Shown: positions 8,796-17,179 of the stretch, piece after piece
Layout of the letters: each line of letters starts with the position of its first letter
Position numbering within the stretch: position 1 is the stretch's first letter
NCBI GenBank assembly: GCA_020636845.1
Contig: JACJXD010000001.1
Span: 539,398-603,397, forward strand
DNA: 64,000 nucleotides
From: Bacteroidales bacterium
GTDB lineage: Bacteria > Bacteroidota > Bacteroidia > Bacteroidales > Tenuifilaceae
Direction: 5' to 3'
Position numbers and translations under genes: made by a program
Notes under the pieces: model-generated
Database searches by the model: none
The model's input: the letters and a program-made list of their open reading frames with translations, nothing else
What the model was told of the DNA's origin: nothing

Positions 8796-9761
8796 ATGAA
8801 ACAGATTATTGAACCGGTCGCCAAAGAACTTTTACTGGCCGAACTAACTCCCGACAAAATGGTAAGGCCAACCAACAACGCCAATAACGAACTTTACATT
8901 TTTACGGCACACAACGCTCCGAATCTTTTACGTGAAGTTGGCAGGCTACGCGAATTAACTTTCAGATCGGCAGGTGGCGGAACCGGCGAAGAAATGGATA
9001 TAGACGAATACGATACTTGTAGCAACTGCTACAAGCAACTTATTGTTTGGGATCCCAAAGAGCAAGAAATATTAGGAGGTTACAGATTTCATAACGTTGA
9101 CCCTTCGGCTGGTGAGGAAATTACCCTTTCAACCAAGCATCTGTTTAACTTTTCACCAAAGTTTTTAAAAGAGTATATGCCACAAATGATTGAACTTGGC
9201 CGTTCGTTTGTACAGCCCAAGTATCAATCGCTTACCAGAGGAGGGAAAGGCCTGTACGCACTCGATAACCTTTGGGATGGTCTAGGTGCGTTAATTGTGC
9301 TAAATCCACACATTAAATACTTCTTCGGAAAAGTAACCATGTATCGCACCTACAACGTTAACGCCCGCAATATGCTCCTATACTTTTTCGACAAGTATTT
9401 CCACGATGACGAAGAGTTAATAACCTCAATTCATCCTATTGACGTCGATATTAAAAAGGACGAAATGGAACAAATTTTTACCGGGGTTACCTACAAGGAA
9501 GATTATAGAATTTTATCCCAAAAAATTAGGGAACTTGGCGAAAAGATTCCTCCATTAATCAACTCATACATGAACCTAAGCCCTTCCATGAAAGTTTTCG
9601 GAACGGTTATAAATCCGTACTTCGGCGATGTTGAAGAAACGGCAATTCTAATAACCATTCCCGATATTTACCAGAATAAATTGGAAAGGCACACCTCTTC
9701 GTTTCTTCAACGAATAAAGGGAAAATATCACTTTAGTTTAAAGAAAAGCAAGGATATTTAA
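8796..9761 (+). CDS. glsB: GNAT-type N-acyltransferase (GlsB-like, glycine lipid synthesis)
   Basis: 321 residues. It has the OlsB/hemolysin-like GNAT acyltransferase pattern: LREVGRLRELTFR near residues 48-60, a GGG-T-GEEMDIDEYD segment, the GGYRFHN strand, and an ELGRSFVQPKYQ motif. Such enzymes move a 3-hydroxy fatty acyl group from acyl carrier protein onto an amino acid; in Bacteroides this is glycine. The product would then be O-acylated by the enzyme encoded 35 bases upstream. Glycine and flavolipin-type lipids are outer-membrane components in Bacteroidota. Its stop codon overlaps that of the convergent PurF-like gene by 4 bases. Confidence 0.78.
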   Translation: MKQIIEPVAKELLLAELTPDKMVRPTNNANNELYIFTAHNAPNLLREVGRLRELTFRSAGGGTGEEMDIDEYDTCSNCYKQLIVWDPKEQEILGGYRFHNVDPSAGEEITLSTKHLFNFSPKFLKEYMPQMIELGRSFVQPKYQSLTRGGKGLYALDNLWDGLGALIVLNPHIKYFFGKVTMYRTYNVNARNMLLYFFDKYFHDDEELITSIHPIDVDIKKDEMEQIFTGVTYKEDYRILSQKIRELGEKIPPLINSYMNLSPSMKVFGTVINPYFGDVEETAILITIPDIYQNKLERHTSSFLQRIKGKYHFSLKKSKDI

Positions 9762-11656
9762 TATCCTCGCTGATTTCGACCTTCGATAAAGTTTATAAAA
9801 GAGTTATTTACAACTCTATTTCCTCCCGGTGTTGGGTAATCTCCGGTAAAGTACCAATCGCCCAAATCGTTAGGACATGCCTTATGTAAATTTTCTATGG
9901 TTTGGTAAACAACCTTTACCTTTGCCTTCATTCCTTTAGGCGTGAGTAACTGGGCAATTTTATCGGAAACTTGCTCTGTTGTAAACGGCTTATAAATATC
10001 CTTTACGAAATTTATAATTTCCTCCTTAGGAAGGAATTGTTGCTCCTTGCAATTTTTATAAACGGTATTAATAACACTTTCCTGTCCTGTTTCCTTAAGC
10101 AATTCAATGGCCGCCCTAAAAGCAACAAAATCCCCTAACTTAGCCATATCGATTCCATAGCAATCGGGATAACGAATTTGCGGCGAAGAAGAAACCACCA
10201 CTACACACACAGGATTCAACCTGTCAAGAATCTTTAAAATACTCTCCCTGAGAGTTGTTCCTCGTACAATGGAATCGTCAATAATTACCAAATTATCAAT
10301 TCCCGCACGTAAGGTTCCGTAAGTAATATCGTAAACATGACCCACTAAATCCTCGCGCCCCTTATCCTGAGAAATAAAGGTGCGTAACTTAACATCCTTA
10401 ACTGCAATTTTCTCAACCCTTAAACGCAACGAAATAATCTCATCAATATCCTTTTCGGTAAGGCTTTTTCCCTTTTCAAGTATCATCCGCTTTTTCTCCT
10501 GCTTCATGTAATCCTCAACGCCCTTAACCATGCCATAGAAAGCAGTTTCGGCAGTGTTTGGGATATAGGAAAAAACGGTATTAATATGGTTGTAATCTAT
10601 TGCTTTAAGAATGGCAGGAGTCAGCAACTCTCCCAACCGTTTACGCTCCTTGTATATATCCATATCCGTTCCTCGGGAAAAGTATATCCGCTCGAACGAA
10701 CACGACCTGCGTTCCTGAGGAACCCTAATTTCCTCATGCAAAACCGTTCCATTTCGCTTAACAACCAAGGCATATCCGGGCTTTATTTCCGTAACCTTCT
10801 CGGCCGCCACATTCATTACCGTTTGAATTACCGGTCTCTCCGATGCCACTACAACTACTTCGTCGTTGGCAAAGTAAAATGCAGGTCTTATGCCCCAAGG
10901 GTCGCGGACAACAAAAGCATCGCCATGTCCCAGTAACCCTGCAATGGCATATCCCCCATCAAAATCCTTGGTTGCAGAACGCAATATCTTGGTTACGCTT
11001 ATATTTTCGGCAATAAGATGACTAATTTCAACATTTGGATGTCCATCATTCTTGTATTCTCTAAACAGCTGTTGATTTTCCTCGTCGAGAAAATGACCTA
11101 TCTTTTCCAACACTGTAACTGTATCGGAATAATCGCGGGGATGCTGCCCTAAATCAACCAACTTTTGAAAAAGTTCATCAACATTAGTCATGTTGAAATT
11201 ACCCGCCAAGGCTAAAGTTTTCGATTTCCAATTATTATCGCGGATGACAGGATGAACGTAATCTATAGAATTATTTCCAAATGTTCCATAGCGTAAATGA
11301 CCTAGATAAAGTTCCCCTACAAACGGCAAATTTTCTTTTGCCCAAACAGGATCGTCAAGCAATTCGGCACGGGATGTATGCTCACTCATTCCCCTATTAA
11401 CAGCATCGAAAACATCACGAATAGGTGATGATGAATTAGACCGTTCCCTATCGATATATCGTTTCCCAGGCGCTAAATCGAACTTGACCGAAGTTAACCC
11501 AGCACCATCTTGCCCACGGTTATGTTGCTTTTCCATTAACAGGTAAAGCTTGTGCAACCCATAACGCCAAGTTCCGTATTTGAGCTGGTAGTATTCCAAC
11601 GGTTTCAACAGCCTAATCATGGCTATTCCACATTCGTGTTTAATTTGCTCGCTCAT
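9758..11656 (-). CDS. Long PurF-like amidophosphoribosyltransferase
   Basis: 632 residues from the ATG at 11656 (MSEQIKHECGIAM); the frame stays open upstream but without a natural start. The N-terminal half is a class II glutamine amidotransferase, with Cys8 as probable nucleophile after a short propeptide and HNRGQDGAGL as the glutamine-site loop. The C-terminal half is a type I phosphoribosyltransferase with the PRPP loop VIIDDSIVRGTTLRES followed by YGIDM. PurF catalyses the first step of purine synthesis. At 632 residues it is about 130-150 longer than usual PurF, with extra sequence around the PRPP site and a C-terminal tail. It may be a second PurF or a specialised paralogue. It is read after the transketolase genes (62-base gap). 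Confidence 0.75.
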   Translation of the reverse strand: MSEQIKHECGIAMIRLLKPLEYYQLKYGTWRYGLHKLYLLMEKQHNRGQDGAGLTSVKFDLAPGKRYIDRERSNSSSPIRDVFDAVNRGMSEHTSRAELLDDPVWAKENLPFVGELYLGHLRYGTFGNNSIDYVHPVIRDNNWKSKTLALAGNFNMTNVDELFQKLVDLGQHPRDYSDTVTVLEKIGHFLDEENQQLFREYKNDGHPNVEISHLIAENISVTKILRSATKDFDGGYAIAGLLGHGDAFVVRDPWGIRPAFYFANDEVVVVASERPVIQTVMNVAAEKVTEIKPGYALVVKRNGTVLHEEIRVPQERRSCSFERIYFSRGTDMDIYKERKRLGELLTPAILKAIDYNHINTVFSYIPNTAETAFYGMVKGVEDYMKQEKKRMILEKGKSLTEKDIDEIISLRLRVEKIAVKDVKLRTFISQDKGREDLVGHVYDITYGTLRAGIDNLVIIDDSIVRGTTLRESILKILDRLNPVCVVVVSSSPQIRYPDCYGIDMAKLGDFVAFRAAIELLKETGQESVINTVYKNCKEQQFLPKEEIINFVKDIYKPFTTEQVSDKIAQLLTPKGMKAKVKVVYQTIENLHKACPNDLGDWYFTGDYPTPGGNRVVNNSFINFIEGRNQRGY

Positions 11657-11718
11657 ATATTTATCATTATAAATTATTCTAAAAATAAAAAAGGTAGATA
11701 CCCCATCTACCTGCAATA

Positions 11719-12678
11719 TTACTTTCTTTTTTCGTAAAGTTTTGCCCTTACTCTTTCATAGATGCCCCTTGAATTTAATCCGTACTTTTGCAAAAGTTCT
11801 TGAGGTTTTCCCGATTCTCCAAAGCAATCGGGCATTCCAATTATATCCATTAAAACCGGATAGTTTTGCGACAAAACTTCAGCAACAGCACCTCCTAAGC
11901 CGCCATTTACCTGATGTTCCTCCACCGTTACAACAAACTTTGTTTGTTTGGCAACTTCAACTAATAACTCCTTATCCAACGGTTTTATAGTATGCACATT
12001 TACAACCGTAGCGCTAATGTTTTTTTCTCCTAACAATTTCGCAGCCTGTAAAGCCTCCCAAACCATGTGTCCGGTTGCCACAATGGCAACATCGGAACCT
12101 TTGCAAAGCAACTGCGCTTTCCCTATTTTAACATCCTGATTTAACGGTGTGAAATTAGGCACAGGTTCTCGCCCAAACCTCACATAAATAGGCCCGTTTA
12201 CATGCTCCGCAGCAGCAATAGTCAAAACCTTTGCCTGATTTGCATCGCAAGGCGAAATTACGGTCATATTCGGCAATGCCCTCATTAGGGCAATGTCTTC
12301 CAACGCCTGATGCGTTGCGCCATCGGGACCAACAGATATTCCCGCATGTGCCCCACCTATAATAACCTTTACGTTGTTATAACAAATAGACAGCCGAACC
12401 TGATCGGCAGCCCTAAATGCGGCAAATACGCTATACGTTGAGTAAACCGGTAATTTCCCCGTTAAAGCCAATCCTGCAGCAACAGCGGTAACATTTTGCT
12501 CTGCAATACCTAAGGAGAAAAAACGTTCCGGAAACTTTTCGGCAACCATGTTTAATCCTACCGAAGCAGTAATATCGGCACCAAGAATAATCAAGTTTGG
12601 ATTCTTCTCGGCCAATTCCAGAATGGCCTCTCCAAATCCTAGCTTAGTTGACTTTTCTCCCAAACTAACGTACCGCAT
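11719..12678 (-). CDS. Transketolase, C-terminal subunit
   Basis: 319 residues covering the pyrimidine-binding and C-terminal domains of transketolase. FFSLGIAEQNVTAVAAGLAL carries the conserved Glu that activates thiamine diphosphate, and the HAGISVGPDGATHQALEDIALMR stretch is typical of the split transketolases of Bacteria and Archaea. The partner N-terminal subunit is encoded just upstream and their reading frames overlap by 14 bases, which points to coupled translation. The pair interconverts sugar phosphates in the non-oxidative pentose phosphate pathway. A full-length transketolase may also exist elsewhere in the genome. Confidence 0.9.
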   Translation of the reverse strand: MRYVSLGEKSTKLGFGEAILELAEKNPNLIILGADITASVGLNMVAEKFPERFFSLGIAEQNVTAVAAGLALTGKLPVYSTYSVFAAFRAADQVRLSICYNNVKVIIGGAHAGISVGPDGATHQALEDIALMRALPNMTVISPCDANQAKVLTIAAAEHVNGPIYVRFGREPVPNFTPLNQDVKIGKAQLLCKGSDVAIVATGHMVWEALQAAKLLGEKNISATVVNVHTIKPLDKELLVEVAKQTKFVVTVEEHQVNGGLGGAVAEVLSQNYPVLMDIIGMPDCFGESGKPQELLQKYGLNSRGIYERVRAKLYEKRK

Positions 12679-13522
12679 TGGTGTCTATACTTTTATAATA
12701 CTCGTCTAATTCCTTCAAAAAATCTTTTGCTTGCTCCGGCGAAGGTGCTTTTCCATGCCACCTGTAATCGTCCGTAATGCTTGCAACGCCACAACCCATT
12801 TTTGTGCTGGCTATTACAACGGATGGTTTTTCCTTATATACCGAAGCCTTATCAAGTGTTGCAACCAAATCGGCTATGCAGTTTCCATTACATTGAAATA
12901 CCTTCCACCCAAAAGCCTCCCACTTTGCCTGCAACGGCTCCAACTCCATCACCTTTGACGTTTTGCCATCTATTTGGCAACCATTCCTATCTACAATACA
13001 GGTCAAGTTATTCAACTTATAATGCGCTGCACTCATTGCCGCTTCCCAAACGGAACCTTCCTGCAACTCGCCATCGCCATCTACGCAATAAACCCTCCAC
13101 GAAGAATTATCGATTTTACCCGATAACGCCATTCCCACGGCAACGGATAAGCCCTGCCCTAACGAACCGGCAGAAAGTTCAATTCCCGGTAAGCCGTGAT
13201 CCCTTCCGGGATGACCCTGAAGTCGCGAGCCTAACTGCCGAAGAGTTAATAGTTCTTCCCTAGAAAAATATCCAGAGTTCGCTAACGATGCATATAAAAT
13301 TGGGGCAACATGACCAATGGAAAGAATTAACCTATCGCGATCCTTCCACTGTGGCTCGTCGGGACGATGGTTTAACGTATGCCAGTATAGCACCGCAAAA
13401 ACATCGGCCAACCCCAGCGATCCGCCTAAATGGCCGGAACCCGCAACTGCCAAACTTTTAATCACATCCCCGCGCAGCAGTTTTGATATTTCGATAAGTT
13501 GCTGCAATGAGAGGCGATTCAT
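12665..13522 (-). CDS. Transketolase, N-terminal subunit
   Basis: 285 residues holding the diphosphate-binding domain. The thiamine diphosphate motif starts at GDGELQEGSVWEAA and closes with NN about 20 residues later. The substrate-site histidines in SGHLGGSLG and GHPGRD are present. The end overlaps the start of the C-terminal subunit gene in another frame. It starts 2 bases after the SPOR gene ends, so the three are one transcript. Together the subunits form a thiamine-dependent ketol transferase. Confidence 0.9.
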   Translation of the reverse strand: MNRLSLQQLIEISKLLRGDVIKSLAVAGSGHLGGSLGLADVFAVLYWHTLNHRPDEPQWKDRDRLILSIGHVAPILYASLANSGYFSREELLTLRQLGSRLQGHPGRDHGLPGIELSAGSLGQGLSVAVGMALSGKIDNSSWRVYCVDGDGELQEGSVWEAAMSAAHYKLNNLTCIVDRNGCQIDGKTSKVMELEPLQAKWEAFGWKVFQCNGNCIADLVATLDKASVYKEKPSVVIASTKMGCGVASITDDYRWHGKAPSPEQAKDFLKELDEYYKSIDTNAVR

Positions 13523-13524
13523 AA

Positions 13525-13980
13525 TTATTGAAGTGTTGGAAAGTTAATCCACTCGTTGACCAAAAAGGCTTTGGGATAATCGGAAAGTAACTGATGGTAA
13601 AACTTCTGCGCGCTTTCGCGAGAGCGAAAATCGCCTACCGATATTTTCCAGTACGGATTGTTAAAACTTTGATAAACAGGAATACCTGGATATTTCAGCA
13701 AGAAATCGGATTTTAAATCCTCGGACTGTTTTCTGGCCTGTTTCCCAAGAGCAAAAAATATTCGTATTCTATATCCGTTCATTCCGGGATTCTGTGCAGA
13801 ATGAAGAATATACCGTTCCATTAGATTTGAAACAGTAGAATCCTGATAAATTCTAACCGTACCCTCTCCCGGCAAATTTTGCTGTAAGTCGCCAAATATT
13901 GAACCCGGAATTTCCTGCGAAAAACTGAAGGAAACGCCAACTAAAAGAAGAATAAAAGTTGTTGCAACTCTTTTTCTCAT
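13525..13980 (-). CDS. Exported SPOR-domain protein
   Basis: 151 residues with a Sec signal peptide (MRKRVATTFILLLVGVSFSF, then SQ). The C-terminal 80 residues (YRIRIFFALGKQARKQSEDL through FLVNEW) fit a SPOR domain, which binds denuded glycan strands of septal peptidoglycan. It is the first gene of a tight group with the split transketolase, a metabolic partner with which it has no obvious link. A -7 type box (TACCTTTG on this strand, 13998-14005) lies about 20 bases before the start. Confidence 0.75.
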   Translation of the reverse strand: MRKRVATTFILLLVGVSFSFSQEIPGSIFGDLQQNLPGEGTVRIYQDSTVSNLMERYILHSAQNPGMNGYRIRIFFALGKQARKQSEDLKSDFLLKYPGIPVYQSFNNPYWKISVGDFRSRESAQKFYHQLLSDYPKAFLVNEWINFPTLQ

Positions 13981-13997
13981 GGCTAAAATTTACATGG

Positions 13998-14005
13998 CAA
14001 AGGTA
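13998..14005 (-). promoter_or_regulatory. Putative -7 box for SPOR-transketolase operon
   Basis: On the minus strand this reads TACCTTTG, matching TAnnTTTG. It lies 18 bases before the SPOR start. No TTTG is seen at the -33 distance. Confidence 0.45.
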
Positions 14006-14016
14006 GAAAAAAATAA

Positions 14017-14535
14017 CTAATTATCGTTTGTTTCGCCGGGAATGGTATCGTTGCTAACCGATATCCTGTTTTTATTCAATTTTAAAAACTCCGTAAAGGA
14101 TTGGCGAGGTATTTTTACCTTCTTAATAATAGGAAAGCGTCCTCCTTTTATAAAACCTTCGACGGTAAGCATACTGAGTATTTTTTCGTTTTGTCCGATC
14201 AACTTTAACGCATCGGCTGCTGTTTTCAGGGTAATTTCTACAGGCACTTCGTAGTCGGCTCGGGAGTTAGCAGGAATCACAAGTTTTTGCGTACTCTTTA
14301 ACTTTCCAAATTCTCTCTTGTTAAACCACGCCTTAAACTCAAATTTCTTAACAACAAGTTTTTTAGGATTGGGATTATTAATATCGAAGGTAATGTTTAA
14401 AAAAATTACGCCATCCTTCATCCCCTTAAACTTCACATCCTTTGTCCCATTTACCTCAATATTCTGAAATTTACCACAACCGGTAAAAAGTACTAATGCT
14501 AAAAAGCCAACTATAATTTTCAAGTGTTTCTTCAT
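14017..14535 (-). CDS. LEA14-like (LEA type 2) lipoprotein
   Basis: 172 residues from the ATG at 14535, chosen because a lipoprotein signal starts there and ends in lipobox FTGC (Cys20). The body has the LEA2/WHy layout: IFLNITFDINNPNPKKL is the conserved N-P-N strand, followed by FKAWFNKREFGK and a NSRADYEVPVEI strand. These immunoglobulin-like domains are found in desiccation-related and general envelope proteins; the bacterial role is unclear. The gene stands alone, 36 bases from the SPOR gene, with its own -7 type box TACATTTG on this strand at 14568-14575. Confidence 0.75.
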   Translation of the reverse strand: MKKHLKIIVGFLALVLFTGCGKFQNIEVNGTKDVKFKGMKDGVIFLNITFDINNPNPKKLVVKKFEFKAWFNKREFGKLKSTQKLVIPANSRADYEVPVEITLKTAADALKLIGQNEKILSMLTVEGFIKGGRFPIIKKVKIPRQSFTEFLKLNKNRISVSNDTIPGETNDN

Positions 14536-14669
14536 TCTTCGCTTAATTAATTTCACAAATATCACAACAAATGTAAATTGAAACCCTTATTAACTCTTAA
14601 TTTTTTATAAATGCAGACGAAATATTTTCTCCGTTGAGATAATACGTAAGATACAAATTCCATACCACC

Positions 14670-16169
14670 TCAATTCTCCCTAGCCCAGCCTAACGACTTT
14701 TGTACCGCCTTTTTCCAATTACCGTAAAGCTTACTACGCAAATCGTCCTGCATTTTAGGCATAAAAACTTTTCGTCCCGGCAAGTCGGATTTAAGATCCG
14801 TTTTGTCATAAAAACCAACGCCTAGCCCAGCCATCATTGCAGCCCCCAGCGCAGTTGCCTCGGTAATAGCTGGCCTATAAACCGGAATGTCCAATATGTC
14901 GGACTGAAACTGCATTAAAAACTCGTTTGCCGAAGCACCGCCGTCCGCCTTTATCTTTTTTATGACTATTCCCGAAGCGTTAGACATTAACTCAACAATA
15001 TCTCTTGTTTGATAAGCAATGGATTCTAACGTCGCACGAGTAATATGCGCAGCAGTAGTTGCCTGAGTTATTCCAATTAAAACCCCTCGCGCATACATAT
15101 CCCAGTATGGCGCTCCAAGTCCCGAAAACGCCGGAACAAGGTATAGTCCCATTGAATCCTCAACAGAACGAGCCAACTTTTCCGTTTCTTCTGCGGTTTT
15201 AATCAAACCCAAACCATCCCGCAACCATTTTACCGAAGCACCCGCAATAAAAACACTACCTTCGAGCGCATACACAGGCTTATCGTCGATTTGCCAAGCT
15301 ACGGTTGTAAGCAAACCATCGTCGGAGTGAGTAATGTTCTCCCCAATATTCATCAACATAAAGCAGCCTGTCCCGTAAGTATTTTTCAACTCTCCGGGTT
15401 CAAGGCATCGCTGACCGAAAAGTGCAGCCTGCTGATCGCCCAACATCCCGGTAATAGGAATTGAATACCCATTAAATAAACTTGGAAGTGTTTCGCCAAA
15501 ATATGAATTGGATGGTTTTACCTGTGGTAAAATAGATTCCGGAATGTTAAAGTAGTTCAAAATATCACGATCCCAATCCATACTATAAAGATTGAACAGC
15601 ATGGTTCGCGAAGCATTGCTCACATCTGTGGCATGAACCTTTCCTCCTGTCAACTTCCACAAAAGCCATGTGTCTATTGTTCCAAAAGCCAACCGACCAT
15701 TATCGGCCATTTGTCTGGCTCCCGGAATATTTTCCAAAATCCAGTTCAACTTGGTTGCCGAAAAATACGAATCGATTACTAAGCCCGTAACTTTTTTAAT
15801 ATGCGATGCTATTGGGTTATTTCGAATAGAATCGCACAACGGAGCCGTTCTCCTATCCTGCCATACAATTGCATTATGAATAGGACGACCCGTTTCCCTA
15901 TCCCAAACAACCGTTGTTTCGCGCTGGTTTGCAATTCCAATGGCTGCAATAGCCAAAGGGTTTATGTCCAACTTACCAATTAGCTGTTTAGCCACCTTTA
16001 TTTGCGAAGTCCAAATTTCTTCTGCATTATGTTCCACCCAACCATCCATCGGGTAATACTGGCTAAATTCCAACTGTTCCATTCCTAACTGCTGCTGATA
16101 GCGATCGAATAGAACAACCCGGGAACTTGAGGTCCCTTGATCGAACGATAGTATATACTTTTTATCCAT
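14670..16169 (-). CDS. glpK: Glycerol kinase
   Basis: 499 residues from the ATG at 16169, the usual GlpK length; an upstream in-frame ATG would add 12 residues not found in the family. The N-terminus has the FGGY-kinase phosphate loop LSFDQGTSSSR, then GWVEHNAEEIW, IGIANQRETTVVWD and the C-terminal KADGGASANEFLMQFQSD motif. It phosphorylates glycerol to glycerol 3-phosphate for lipid synthesis or glycolysis. No glycerol facilitator or GlpD gene is next to it. A terminator of the upstream yebC gene lies just before it. Confidence 0.95.
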   Translation of the reverse strand: MDKKYILSFDQGTSSSRVVLFDRYQQQLGMEQLEFSQYYPMDGWVEHNAEEIWTSQIKVAKQLIGKLDINPLAIAAIGIANQRETTVVWDRETGRPIHNAIVWQDRRTAPLCDSIRNNPIASHIKKVTGLVIDSYFSATKLNWILENIPGARQMADNGRLAFGTIDTWLLWKLTGGKVHATDVSNASRTMLFNLYSMDWDRDILNYFNIPESILPQVKPSNSYFGETLPSLFNGYSIPITGMLGDQQAALFGQRCLEPGELKNTYGTGCFMLMNIGENITHSDDGLLTTVAWQIDDKPVYALEGSVFIAGASVKWLRDGLGLIKTAEETEKLARSVEDSMGLYLVPAFSGLGAPYWDMYARGVLIGITQATTAAHITRATLESIAYQTRDIVELMSNASGIVIKKIKADGGASANEFLMQFQSDILDIPVYRPAITEATALGAAMMAGLGVGFYDKTDLKSDLPGRKVFMPKMQDDLRSKLYGNWKKAVQKSLGWAREN

Positions 16170-16181
16170 ATCTCTAAAGAT

Positions 16182-16209
16182 AAAAAAAGCCACGTAATTA
16201 TACATGGCT
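16182..16209 (-). terminator. Terminator after yebC
   Basis: On the minus strand an 8-bp stem (AGCCATGT with ACGTGGCT, one G-U pair) with a 6-nt loop is followed by seven T. It lies between the yebC stop and the glpK start. Confidence 0.75.
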
Positions 16210-16232
16210 ACTATATATGAATTTAGAATGTT

Positions 16233-16976
16233 TTACTCTTCCATTTCGCTCATCAACTCATCGGTTAACTCAAGGTTGTGGTAAACGTTTTGTACATCGT
16301 CGTTATCCTCAACCTCTTCAACCAACCTGAGAAATTTCATGGCAGTTTCTTTATCTAACGTTTTGGTATCATTAGGTACTCGCTGCAAACTGGCATTTTC
16401 AACTTCAACATTAAGTTCTTCCAACTTCTTGTTCATCTTCCCAAAATTCTCCATGTCGGTTGTAATAACATAAAAATCGCCGTCGTCTTCAATGCTTTGA
16501 GCCCCTGCATCGATAAGGTCAAGTTCAACCTCATCCATGTTCATTTTTCCCTTCTCGATAGTAAAAATTCCTTTACGCTCAAACAAAAACGAAAGAGACC
16601 CGTTTGTTCCCAAATTACCACCACGTTTTGTTAACGTTGACCGAACAGAACTAATAGTACGGTTGTTATTGTCGGTTAAGCATTCAACAAAAATTGCTAT
16701 ACCTCCCGGCCCATAACCCTCAAAGGTTAATTCGCTTAAATTTCCCGGATCTTTCTCAGCTTTAGAAATGGCACGTTGAATATTATCCTTAGGCATATTT
16801 ACACCCTTGGCATTATTAATAGCCATACGCAACCGTGGATTTCCGTCGGGATCGCTTCCTCCCTCTTTAACAGCAACTGAAATTTCCTTTATTATTCTGG
16901 AGAACTCCTTTGAACGCTTTGCATCAAGAGCTCCTTTTTTCCGTTTAATAGTTGACCATTTATTATGTCCTGACAT
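16233..16976 (-). CDS. YebC/PmpR (TACO1) family protein
   Basis: 247 residues, the normal family length. The N-terminus MSGHNKWSTIKRKKGALDAK is diagnostic, followed by NPRLRMAINNAKGVNMPKDNI and YGPGGIAIFVECLTDNNNRT. The family was annotated as a DNA-binding regulator; more recent work links it to ribosomes and translation of polyproline or difficult stretches. The acidic C-terminus (EEVEDNDDVQNVYHN) is typical. It has a very good promoter just upstream. Confidence 0.93.
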   Translation of the reverse strand: MSGHNKWSTIKRKKGALDAKRSKEFSRIIKEISVAVKEGGSDPDGNPRLRMAINNAKGVNMPKDNIQRAISKAEKDPGNLSELTFEGYGPGGIAIFVECLTDNNNRTISSVRSTLTKRGGNLGTNGSLSFLFERKGIFTIEKGKMNMDEVELDLIDAGAQSIEDDGDFYVITTDMENFGKMNKKLEELNVEVENASLQRVPNDTKTLDKETAMKFLRLVEEVEDNDDVQNVYHNLELTDELMSEMEE

Positions 16977-17004
16977 ACTCTGTTTTTTTATTTCTACATA
17001 ACTG

Positions 17005-17035
17005 CAAAGGTAACTGCTTAAAGGATGTTATCAAA
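17005..17035 (-). promoter_or_regulatory. Bacteroidota-type promoter of yebC
   Basis: On the minus strand TTTG (17035-17032), a 19-base spacer, then TACCTTTG (17012-17005). This matches the -33/-7 promoter pattern of Bacteroidota and lies about 28 bases before the yebC start. Confidence 0.75.
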
Positions 17036-17154
17036 ATTTTTAAATCTAAAGTTTAGATTCATAATAGTACAACACTAATTTGTTCACGATAAATAATTTA
17101 TCATAATTTTATTCATTCCAAAGAATACTAAAAATGATGTTCCAATCTATTTGC

Positions 17155-17162
17155 TAACTTTG
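17155..17162 (+). promoter_or_regulatory. Putative -7 box of miaB
   Basis: TAACTTTG matches TAnnTTTG, 17 bases before the miaB start. No -33 TTTG is seen. Confidence 0.45.
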
Positions 17163-17179
17163 CAAAAATTTAGGATAAA

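Noticed and set aside
11657..11716. Upstream extension of the PurF-like frame to 11716
   Set aside because: The extra 20 residues precede the amidotransferase Cys region and would put a hydrophobic stretch before it; MSEQIKHECGIAM is the expected propeptide start.
12781..13263. 160-residue open frame on the plus strand opposite transketolase
   Set aside because: Lies wholly inside the N-terminal transketolase gene on the other strand; composition is that of an antisense frame (Pro, Leu, His-rich) with no motif.
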